From assembly GCF_001653235.2 (NCBI RefSeq), contig NC_035794.1, forward strand, positions 2,852,001 through 2,916,000: a stretch of 64,000 bases of DNA, written 5' to 3'. The position numbers and the translations under genes were made by a program. The DNA is from Pochonia chlamydosporia 170 (taxonomy: Eukaryota; Ascomycota; Sordariomycetes; Hypocreales; Clavicipitaceae). Below the pieces are notes generated by a model that did no database searches, had not been told where the DNA came from, and worked only from the letters and a program-made list of their open reading frames with translations. Positions 55,837 to 64,000 of this stretch are shown piece by piece. How positions within the stretch are numbered: the stretch's first letter is position 1; the number at the start of each line of letters is the position of its first letter.

Positions 55837-57011
55837 ACTATGAAGTTGCTGAGGCGCAGCTTTGGGTTCCTTTCAGGTCCCTTTTGGGTCCATGTCTGGG
55901 GTGGTCAATGAATGTGACAAAATGGAGTCAGCTTGGTGTGGATGTGCCACCAGACCCAATCGGGCAGGGGTCAATTGGTCTGTGTTTTGACCCAAGACAG
56001 ACGGAGGAAGCTTCAATGGCTACATGTACAGGTACTTTATGTATAATATGGTATTGCATGGCATGCATGAGCTGAGCTTGAGAGTGTCTTGAAATTTTTG
56101 CAAGTAGATTGAGAAAAGCAAACACGTGCTGTGCTGGTTGCTGGCACTGTATTGTGTTGTGCGGGAAAGAAATGGAAGCAGACAGGAACCTCCATGTCAT
56201 GGTCCTCGTAGCCCTGATGTTGAAGGACCTGACCAGATCGAATGCGACCATCGAAAGTCCATGGGACGTAGACTTCCATGCAAGCCACTGAACATGCCTC
56301 GGATTTTTAGTGGCTAAACCTCACTTGGTGCCTTTTTGGCGTTCTTTCGGTGCTTCAGACCTGGATGAGAAAGACTGGATCCTGGAAAGGTCGGAGTCTG
56401 GAAAGCAAAAATGGAGCCGAAACTTGGTAATATTTGGTTTCCAATTGGAAGATGTGAGAGAAGAGGGGTCCGCGGATAGGAAATGTTGTCTGTTCGGATG
56501 GAATCAAGGAAGGAGCAGAGTGACAGGCCGATCAGGCTCAAGGTTCTCCACGACTTGACATTCGATGGAACCCTGCTGCCCCGAATCTACGAAACATTGA
56601 ATCTACGAAATGGAACATTGAAATATGCAAGCCCGTCACAGTCAAGCCAGAAACACCCTCTGCAACACCAGGGAAACATTCAAGGCTGGCCCAACAGTTC
56701 TGGTGGTGGGCAGGGCACACAGAGATGACATCAAACAATACGCGTGGCTCCTCGAGATGGTGAATTGTTTGATGACTTCACCAATTATTACCCATTATTG
56801 ATGCTGGTGCTAATCAATACTCTTGACCAGATGACCAGTTGCCAAGTACCATTCACAGTTTCCATCAAACCACTCACGTAGTGCATCGAGGCCTGTCGCA
56901 CAAGTTCACAACCATCCAGTCTGGTCCACCAACCAGTTCACCATCATCGTCAACAGGGACAGCATTTGACGCAATACGCACTCTGCATCCAGCTCCCTAT
57001 CCGAGCTCTCC

Positions 57012-57044
57012 CTGCATCACTGCATCACTGCATCACTGCATCAC
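57012..57044. repeat. TGCATCAC octanucleotide repeat
   Basis: Four tandem copies of the 8-base unit TGCATCAC occur in non-coding DNA. Confidence 0.85.
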
Positions 57045-58477
57045 CGACATCCCAAGCTCCTCAACTCCAATCAGCCAGTCAGCCAGTCAGTCCCCTTACC
57101 CTTCCATCCTTTCCGTCTCCACATTCAGCAACACAAGCAGAGGCCTTCGCTGCATTTCGCACTTAGCGTCACCACCACCACCGCCAAATCTCTTCACAAT
57201 ACGCACAAATGCACAGCCCAATTGGCAAGGTGCCATTCATTGTCTCAGAACACTGAACCCAGCTCTCTGGAACATTCGGCACCAACAGCCAGCCACGTTC
57301 CCTCAACCAGGTCACTGTCCGCTCCCTCCCGCATTAGTGTTGGCACATGCAGGTCATCAGCCGATTTTGCTGCGCCCTACGGAGCCTTCAAGGGTTGCTG
57401 CTGCTTTCATTCGTTGTTGGTGGTTGGGTGAATGAAAGGGCCTGGGTTCGATGACGAGTGCTGATGAGCCAACTTGCAGACAATAAGCTTTCTCCTGAAT
57501 GAGATGTGCTCTGCACTACACGTCAGGTTCATGACTTGACGGAATTAAATGCTAAAAACGAAATGAAGATTGGTGCAAAGTATCTGGTGCGTTGCAGACA
57601 GCTCATTTGGCGTGCCAAGTGGAGCTGAATTTTGAAGCCTTGCAAAATGAGAGACGGGAGACAGTCTGAGTGCATTGCTGCCGCAATATGTGCCCAACTT
57701 AATATAAATTATATAGACTCCCTAACTCCTACTCTGCGCAGTTCTGGAGCCTGAGGTCGGTATCGCACAGAGTTTGATACACAAGTCCCGTGTAGGAACT
57801 GCCGACCTGGAATCCCACAAGACAAGGACATGACACCGTCCATCTACCGGCAGGAGACTTACATCTGACTGATGGCCTGCGATGAAGCATACTTGCCCAG
57901 TCAAGTATAAACACGTAAAATACCACAATATACAGCATGCCAAATAATGAGCATTACCTCTACAGCGCAGTCTGCAGCAACCTCTCAATCCCCATTAGAG
58001 AATTGAGAGAGACGAGAAATAGATGACTTGAACGGCAGTTACAATCCGCAAAGCCTCAACCGCATGCAAAGACTTGTAAAGCTCTTCCTCGGCCGCTGGT
58101 TTCGACTCATCGGCCGTGCATGACTCCTGCTGGTTTTTTTAGCCGTTGCCTTGCCCCCCCTACATTTTGGCATGGTCTAAGAGAGCTAAAGCAGAATGTG
58201 TGGTCTGTTTATTACATCATACCAAGGAAACACTGCCTTGGTCATTGCACAGAGATCTACGAAAGCGAACAAACTGGAACCAGCCACACCTCATGATGTG
58301 AAGCTTGGGACCTCCTCTGCGGTAGTCATTATAAATGACAATAATACAAGATACAATTTCGAGATAGGTCCTAACTCCACGGAACAACTTTGTCATCACC
58401 ACCACTGTCATACTGTCATAACCTAATATGTACATTCATCCCAGAAGCCATCACTCGAGCAACATCATATACATTCC

Positions 58478-59209
58478 CTACGCCAAATTGGTATATCTAT
58501 ACGGCTGAGCCGTAAAGTTGCCCACTCCCCATCCAACAGGTCTCTGGAAAGCAACACACCCAGCATCCCCTTTACACTCGAGCGTCTTATACGCCTTCTT
58601 GCACTTATCCACCCAAGAATGAAAAATAGTAACATGACCAGCCGCACCACCCGTACCAGGCCCCAGAGTTCCAACAAAATCACCAGCCTGCAGCTCCGAC
58701 CAGGAAATAGACTTTGCGACATCGGGCAGACTCACGGTACTATACCCCTGGGGCGTCGTGTGCAGAGCCATGGACACGAAACCAGAGCAGTCGGTCCTGT
58801 AATTTGTGCCCTGCGGATCAGGGTAACTGGCGTCCATGGAATAGGGAACATGCTTGTCGACCCAGAACTGGGCGCGGGCCATGATGTCGGCACGACTGAT
58901 CTTGTCGTTGATGGCGCCGCCGGGCATGACGCAGGGCCCGGTGACCATGCCGGTTGAGCCAGTCTTGACGTAGTAGTCTGTGACGAAGCACCCGTCTGTG
59001 GTTTTGTCCCAGAGGGAATTGCCGAAGATGACTTCTCCGGGTGTTTGGCACAGCAGCGTCACGTCAGTGCCGAGGGGGTATGCGCGCACGATGGCATGGC
59101 TGGTTGATGGGCCGTCGCGACATTTGACGTTGTCTTCGGTGATGGGGTAGGCGTGTGCTGCGGAAGCTGCCGCGAGGGAAAAGGCTAATAGTTTAAGTGT
59201 AAACTGCAT
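58478..59209 (-). CDS. Secreted NlpC/P60-type cysteine peptidase/amidase
   Basis: A single exon encodes 243 residues, starting at the Met of the signal peptide (MQFTLKLLAFSLAAASAAHA); the frame opens upstream only from TTG. A small Cys-containing N-terminal domain (about 21-95), which may be SH3-like (VKCRDGPSTSHAIVRAYPLG), precedes the NlpC/P60 domain. The catalytic cysteine is Cys141 in TDCSGFVSMAL and the histidine is His192 in AAGHVTIFHSW. In bacteria such enzymes cut peptidoglycan stem peptides. Fungi lack peptidoglycan, so secreted fungal versions are usually explained as acquired enzymes acting on bacterial cell walls; that role is inference. Cysteines outside the active site probably form disulfides. 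A TATAAAT element lies about 170 bp upstream (about 59378-59386). Confidence 0.88.
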   Translation of the reverse strand: MQFTLKLLAFSLAAASAAHAYPITEDNVKCRDGPSTSHAIVRAYPLGTDVTLLCQTPGEVIFGNSLWDKTTDGCFVTDYYVKTGSTGMVTGPCVMPGGAINDKISRADIMARAQFWVDKHVPYSMDASYPDPQGTNYRTDCSGFVSMALHTTPQGYSTVSLPDVAKSISWSELQAGDFVGTLGPGTGGAAGHVTIFHSWVDKCKKAYKTLECKGDAGCVAFQRPVGWGVGNFTAQPYRYTNLA

Positions 59210-60669
59210 GGCTGCTTTGAATCGCAAAGATATGGCGATGTTGAGATGGGTTGGATCTGGAGTGTACGCGGTGAGGGTCAGTCGCAGATGGCTGGATTAG
59301 GTCCGCGAATGTTGTCCCCGAATCTCTGAAGGTTGCCAAACTTTGGAACTCGGTTAAAGAAAGGGCTCCTAGATTGGATTTATATTTTTTGTCACCGACT
59401 CGAGTAAGTGATTATCGTGAGAAAGATTGCCTTGTCTGTCCTGGGTGGCCAATCAGAGGTTTTCAGCTTGCGACTTTTATCCCTGCAATGCACCCCAAAT
59501 TTAGCAATCTTTTTGCACTAGATGTGCTAGAAGGCATGTTAGATTGATTCGAACAGTAAGACGGGGTAATTGTTCCCATGATGAAAGGGCCAGATCTGTG
59601 AAATCTCTTTCTGTCGACAAATCAGACGTGCAGAAAGTTTGGTTTGGGTTGGCGACTGTCAATATAGATAATGGTCGGGAAGGCGGGCAGGCATGGCAGT
59701 TCTGCTGGGTTGAAGGCAATATGAAGATAGTCTGGATGAGGGCTTTTGTGGGAAATATCTCAAGTTGTTATGCTGGATTTTAGAGCGTTATGCTGCAAAT
59801 TGGTGGCTTCTTTCGCTTCATTGTGGGAACAGAACTGCAATTGCAGAGTTGGAATCGCCAGTTTCCAAGGTTGGCAATAATGTAACAAATTGCGATATGC
59901 AAGTCACTTCCGAGTTGTTACAGCATGACTTTTAGCATACAATCCTTGCAATTTTCCCATGGAGAATGTTACAGTATTTAAAATTCGCCTAGGATACACG
60001 GCAAGTATAGAGATATCAAGCTGTGAACAAGAATCAAAATGTTGCAATTGTTTGCGCAACCCGATTTTGAAGACCGCACTTCCAGAATTTACAAATGCCC
60101 AGCGCACCATCCAACTTGGGAAGCTAGCTAGCCTCTTTCTACCCCAGTTATCTTGGAATTAGCCCGAATGTGCTCCCTGGTTGAAACAAAACGTGGCAGC
60201 CTCTTCGTCTATTCACCCCTGTCATATGATGCTTCCCCCTCCTCTCAATCTTATTTGGCAGCCTTAATCGGAAAATAGAGTCTCTTGCAAATATCCAAAA
60301 AAAGTCGAATCGCAAGTTTGTGTCCTTTGTTGGGTGAACACTTTTAGCCTTCTACTTCACTCCGCTGGTGGATGGTAACTTGACCTTCACTCTGCCAACC
60401 TTGTTTAGAGGCACTAGATTGGGACACTACAGCCACTGAACACTGATATTAGGATAAACCTATAGAAAAAGTCAACAACTTGATACCATCAACTTGTTGT
60501 AGACTCATAATGCATCTCTAGATGATGGTCTCAAACTCTCCAATGCTTCACAATATCTACGCCCATCTCTGCTATCCACCGCAAGTCAACAAACCAAAGC
60601 GGGGTCCACAACAAGCTTCAACCGTAAACATCCCATCCTGAACATGAATCACCCACCCCAAAAACACAC
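59210..60669. other. Divergent intergenic region
   Basis: The promoters of the NlpC/P60 gene (-) and the HET gene (+) share this 1.46-kb region. It is somewhat AT-richer than its surroundings. No coding signal is seen. Confidence 0.55.
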
Positions 60670-62448
60670 ATGTGGCTCATCAACACGTCAACACTATCGC
60701 TAGAGCTCTTCTACAGCGATGCCACTCCCCCATACGCCATCCTCTCCCACACCTGGAGCCACGACGAGCTGTCCTTCCAGGAGTTCCGCGCCCTAAACGC
60801 AGACAACAAGCACAAGTTCGAACACAGAACAGGCTACCACAAAGTCATCAACACGTGCGAGCAAGCCCAAAAGGATGGACTCCCGTACATATGGATCGAC
60901 ACGTGCTGCATCGACAAGACTAGCAGCGCTGAGCTGACAGAGGCTATCAACTCCATGTACACATGGTACCAAGGGTCGGAAATCTGCTACGCTCACCTCG
61001 AGGATGTCGAAATCGGCAACCACAGTGACACTGGTGATACATCTGTATCCATAGACCAGGTTGACGCTGCGTTCCGTGAGTGTCGCTGGTTCACACGAGG
61101 ATGGTGTCTACAAGAACTGTTGGCACCGCGGTGCCTCTGGTTCTACGATAAGCACTGGCGGGTAATTGGCCAAAGGGGCGATCTAAGTCGTATAATTTCT
61201 CGAATCACGGGCATTCCAGAAATGGTGCTCGCTTCCTCTCACGGGACACATATCCATGAGTTTCCCATCGCTACCCGTATATCCTGGATGGCGAGACGGC
61301 ACACCACAAGGGTGGAAGACATGTCGTATAGCCTCCTGGGAATTCTGGACATCAACATGCCGATGCTCTACGGAGAGGGACAAAGAGCCTTTCAACGTCT
61401 TCAAGAAGAAGTCATCCGGAAATACAACGATCTCTCCATCTTCGCCTGGACGCCTTCCACAATATCCCCCTCCGTGACATTTATCCCCGTACTCGCCCAA
61501 AGTCCATCAGACTTCACCAGAGACATCTCCCCAGACCAGGAAAACGACAACACCAACCCAGACGACCACCTCAACCACCGAGTCAACACACAATTCTCCC
61601 TCACAAACCAAGGCATCGTCTTCCCCTCCATTAAGCTCTACTCACAGCACCAACGGCCCCCCTTCCGGCACCACTACGTCCTCTACCTCAACCACCGCGA
61701 CACTTCCTTCCGCAACGGCATCACCCGCCACAAATGGTACATCCTCCTCCAAAAGATCGGCCCCGGCCTCTTCGTCCGCCTCCACGAAACACCCGACCGC
61801 ACCTCCGCCTTCCGCAAATCCCCCATCATGGACCCCTGCTCCGAGCCCGTCTGCATCCTCACCCAGCTCTCCGCACCGCTCACACGACAACTCACGCACT
61901 GGGAGCGCCACGCCGTGCGCCTCCGCTGGAGAAGCTGGCCGAAGAAGCGCCAAAAGTTCTGGCACGTACGGGCGGTAGAGCCGCAGAGGAACTGGGACCG
62001 CGTGGCCGGCCAGTTCCTGCTGGAGATGGCGACGGAGCAGTTCATGCGGATTGAGTTTGCGCCGGGCGAGTACTCCTCCAATCCGGGAATGGAGTACTTC
62101 GTCATTGTGATTCAGGTGGGGGATGGGAAGAGGAGGGATCCGCGGAGGGTGTCGGCGCATATTGTGAGTAGTAGGGTTCATGAGGGGATTAATGCGACGC
62201 CGTTTGAGTTTGCGTTTAGGGAGAATTTGGCGCTGCGGGCGGTTGAGAAGCTGGGGGAGAGGTCGAGTACGATTTCCATGGTTGGGTATGATATTTCTAT
62301 GGGGGTGGAGGTGGTTGAGCAGGCGGACGGGGTGCCGTATCATTCTGTTTATCTTGACTGGGTGAAGAGTAAGGGTGCAGTAGATGAAGACACGTCTGGT
62401 GTGAAAGACCTTGCTTCAAAAATAGAAGTGTTGGAAATGGCAGGCTAG
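60670..62448 (+). CDS. HET-domain (heterokaryon incompatibility) protein
   Basis: A single exon encodes 592 residues from an ATG (MWLINTSTLSLELF). The HET domain occupies about residues 20-165, with its three blocks: YAILSHTWSHDELSFQEF, YIWIDTCCIDK and CRWFTRGWCLQELLAPRCLW. The next segment (MARRHTTRVEDMSYSLLGI, DINMPMLYGEGQRAFQRLQE) is typical of the HET-E/HET-D group, but no NACHT or WD40 domain follows; the remaining 300 residues have no named domain. HET proteins trigger programmed cell death when incompatible hyphae fuse and may act in innate recognition. No damage is visible. Members of this family are numerous and fast-evolving, and the partner cannot be told from sequence. Confidence 0.93.
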   Translation: MWLINTSTLSLELFYSDATPPYAILSHTWSHDELSFQEFRALNADNKHKFEHRTGYHKVINTCEQAQKDGLPYIWIDTCCIDKTSSAELTEAINSMYTWYQGSEICYAHLEDVEIGNHSDTGDTSVSIDQVDAAFRECRWFTRGWCLQELLAPRCLWFYDKHWRVIGQRGDLSRIISRITGIPEMVLASSHGTHIHEFPIATRISWMARRHTTRVEDMSYSLLGILDINMPMLYGEGQRAFQRLQEEVIRKYNDLSIFAWTPSTISPSVTFIPVLAQSPSDFTRDISPDQENDNTNPDDHLNHRVNTQFSLTNQGIVFPSIKLYSQHQRPPFRHHYVLYLNHRDTSFRNGITRHKWYILLQKIGPGLFVRLHETPDRTSAFRKSPIMDPCSEPVCILTQLSAPLTRQLTHWERHAVRLRWRSWPKKRQKFWHVRAVEPQRNWDRVAGQFLLEMATEQFMRIEFAPGEYSSNPGMEYFVIVIQVGDGKRRDPRRVSAHIVSSRVHEGINATPFEFAFRENLALRAVEKLGERSSTISMVGYDISMGVEVVEQADGVPYHSVYLDWVKSKGAVDEDTSGVKDLASKIEVLEMAG

Positions 62449-62576
62449 GAAGCTACATTTGTTGACATCACAATATAAACAAGGCTCCTTTTATAGAAGC
62501 AGCGTGACCATAGATGGTTATGCATTCACATGTGCTTATTCACATCTCGCTATGTACTTTTAAATTTCCATCCAGC

Positions 62577-64000
62577 TTACTTGCCGCCTGTCTTACCCGT
62601 AGGAATATAGAACAGCACAACCCTCTTGCCCTTGAGCCCAGCCTCACCGGGAGCCCAGTCGTTGAGACCCTTGTCTACTCTGTAGAAGCCCCGTCGCTCA
62701 AGTTGAATGACATCGTCCTTCTTGAGCTGGCCTACGCCGCCATCACAAATAGCATCCACGAGGCTGAAGGTGTTGGGGTTGAGGAAGTCCTCCACATTGT
62801 CGTCTTCCTCCAGCTTGTCCTTGGTGATGAGGTAGTCAAAGTCCCACAGCTCAGCAAGCACAGGCTCAAGACCCTCGGCCGACAACCAGGTGATCTTCTT
62901 GTCAGTCGACTTGAAGTCGCCTTTGAGGTTGAGCTCCATGGTCATGGTCTGGATGGGGTCCTCTGACGAGATCTCACGGACAAAAGCGTTGCCCCAGCCC
63001 ATGAGGGTGATTTCCTCGTTGAGCTTGAAGCTCTTGGCGTCTTCCTGGTCAATGTAGATCTCTGGGGAGTAGACAACGTCCTTCATGCCAACGTCGGGGT
63101 TCTTGGGGTGCTTGGGTCGCTTCTCCGTGACGACACCGGAGGGAACCTCGGCGCCTGTAAGCTTGACGCGAACGGTGCCAGCTCTAAGGAGAGCAGTGTG
63201 GCGAGCAACGACTGGGTCGATTTCCTTCTTGTTGGCAGCCCAGAAGCTGGTCCAGTCCATGGTGACGACGTTGCGGCTGGGACCCTGGCGGATAATGAAG
63301 TCTCGGAGAGCGGCAACCGTCATGCCACGGCGACGGACACCTCGGATCGTGGGCATTCGGGGATCATCCCAGCCCCAGACCTTGCCCGTATCGACGAGCT
63401 TAGCCAGCTTGCGCTTGGACAAGAAGGTCTTGATGAAGTTCATCCTTGAAAAGTCCCACATGTGAACCTGTCGAAGGCTCAGGGTGTCGAGGAACCATTG
63501 GTACTGAGGGTTACGGTCTGTGTACTCGGTGGATCGCAGAGCATGGGTGACGCCTTCGTGGCTGTCAACCACGGGACAGGCAAAGTCGTACATGGGGTAA
63601 ATATTCCAGGTGCGTCCAGTTCGGTGGTGAGAGTTTTCAATGTTGCATCGGTAGATGACGGGGTCGCGCATGGCCTTGTTGGGGTCGTCGGCGGAGATCT
63701 TGGCACGGATGCAGTGAGCCAGACCCTCCTGGGAAGCCTTCTTCATCTCCTCAAAGATTCGCAAGTTCTCCTCGACAGATCGATCGCGGCGCTTGGAAGG
63801 AATGCCGTCCATTCGCTGGGCTCGCATGGTCTCCTGGTCGGTGTCGTCGGCATAAGCCTTGCCCATCGAGATGAGCTTCTTGCACATGTCATAGAGGTAC
63901 TCGAAGTAGTCGGAGGTGTAAGTCAGAGTATCGGGCTTGATACCCATGAGAGAAAGATCTTCGACAATAGCATCCTGGAATTCCTCACTCTCTTTAGCAG
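62577..64000 (-). CDS. gus1: Cytosolic glutamyl-tRNA synthetase, C-terminal part (truncated by window edge)
   Basis: The frame is open from the right edge to the stop at 62577, showing 473 residues of the C-terminal part; the start lies outside the window. The enzyme charges tRNA-Glu in the cytosol. Visible are most of the class I catalytic domain (YADDTDQETMRAQRMDGI, DPVIYRCN, YPMYDFACPVVDSHEGVTHA and LRSTEYTDRNPQYQW) with the KMSKS-type loop as LSKRKLAKLV, then the region WDDPRMPTIRGVRRRGM and the beta-barrel anticodon-binding domains (EVPSGVVTEKRPKHPKN, ITLMGWGNAFVREI and FYRVDKGLNDW). The eukaryotic-type anticodon domain separates it from the mitochondrial enzyme. It converges with the HET gene, leaving only 128 bp between stops. 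Confidence 0.95.
   Translation of the reverse strand, partial: AKESEEFQDAIVEDLSLMGIKPDTLTYTSDYFEYLYDMCKKLISMGKAYADDTDQETMRAQRMDGIPSKRRDRSVEENLRIFEEMKKASQEGLAHCIRAKISADDPNKAMRDPVIYRCNIENSHHRTGRTWNIYPMYDFACPVVDSHEGVTHALRSTEYTDRNPQYQWFLDTLSLRQVHMWDFSRMNFIKTFLSKRKLAKLVDTGKVWGWDDPRMPTIRGVRRRGMTVAALRDFIIRQGPSRNVVTMDWTSFWAANKKEIDPVVARHTALLRAGTVRVKLTGAEVPSGVVTEKRPKHPKNPDVGMKDVVYSPEIYIDQEDAKSFKLNEEITLMGWGNAFVREISSEDPIQTMTMELNLKGDFKSTDKKITWLSAEGLEPVLAELWDFDYLITKDKLEEDDNVEDFLNPNTFSLVDAICDGGVGQLKKDDVIQLERRGFYRVDKGLNDWAPGEAGLKGKRVVLFYIPTGKTGGK

Larger units (their letters stand above)
55589..58477. other. Long gene-free intergenic region with short tandem repeats
   Basis: This lies between mevalonate kinase and the NlpC/P60 gene, both on the minus strand. 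It carries the mevalonate kinase promoter. Tandem repeats of GGACT (55814-55836) and TGCATCAC (57012-57044) are visible. Short frames at 56839-57435 (+) and 57722-57988 (-) were inspected and not accepted as genes. A small Cys-containing frame at 57729-57938 (-) is discussed among the findings. Confidence 0.5.

Noticed and set aside
61642..62343. 233-codon antisense frame inside the HET gene
   Set aside because: It arises from the base composition of the HET coding strand; Pro/Arg/His-rich translation with no domain.

Overview
The window is nuclear DNA of a filamentous ascomycete. The evidence is: short spliceosomal introns of about 48-190 bp with GTRNGT donors and CTAAC-like branch sites; a class II hydrophobin; a HET-domain gene; and a retrotransposon with a clear RIP (repeat-induced point mutation) signature. 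The hydrophobin class and the overall style of the proteins point to Sordariomycetes, probably Hypocreales. The genus is inference only.

Layout. 1-7390 holds no gene I can support and lies upstream of a phosphoinositide phospholipase C (7391-10861, +). Then come a DHHC palmitoyltransferase of the Pfa3 type, a C2H2 zinc-finger protein and the TFIIIC subunit tau95/Sfc1 (all -, 12694-18549); the PP2A B56 subunit Rts1 (+, 21020-23411); a CID/RS-domain RNA-processing protein and a tiny four-exon membrane protein (both -, 24333-26862); and a beta-propeller plus inositol-polyphosphate 5-phosphatase (+, 28406-32227). 32548-39576 is an acyltransferase pseudogene split by a 5.4-kb Ty1/Copia element. 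A class II hydrophobin (-), a Sec14-like protein (+), a BCS1-like AAA ATPase (+), an F-box protein (-), TRAPP subunit Trs31 (+), a small unknown protein (-), a RING protein (-), mevalonate kinase (-, with an apparent frameshift), a secreted NlpC/P60 protein (-), a HET protein (+) and the 3' part of cytosolic glutamyl-tRNA synthetase (-, running off the right edge) follow.

Most genes are unrelated housekeeping genes (lipid signalling, trafficking, transcription, translation, isoprenoid synthesis). I see no biosynthetic cluster. The accessory layer is the transposon/pseudogene block, the hydrophobin, the NlpC/P60 protein and the HET gene.

The most distinctive structure is the Copia element: two 230-bp LTRs, a 5-bp target duplication (AAGGG), a polypurine tract, and recognisable gag, reverse transcriptase and RNase H remnants on the minus strand, all saturated with C-to-T/G-to-A changes. 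Differences between the LTRs are all transitions and are polarised: each LTR is best preserved at its host-facing end, so RIP appears to fade at the element edges. The interrupted host gene carries its own premature stops and a frameshift. Intron and start coordinates were worked out by eye from splice signals, reading phase and family motifs; no transcript data were available.
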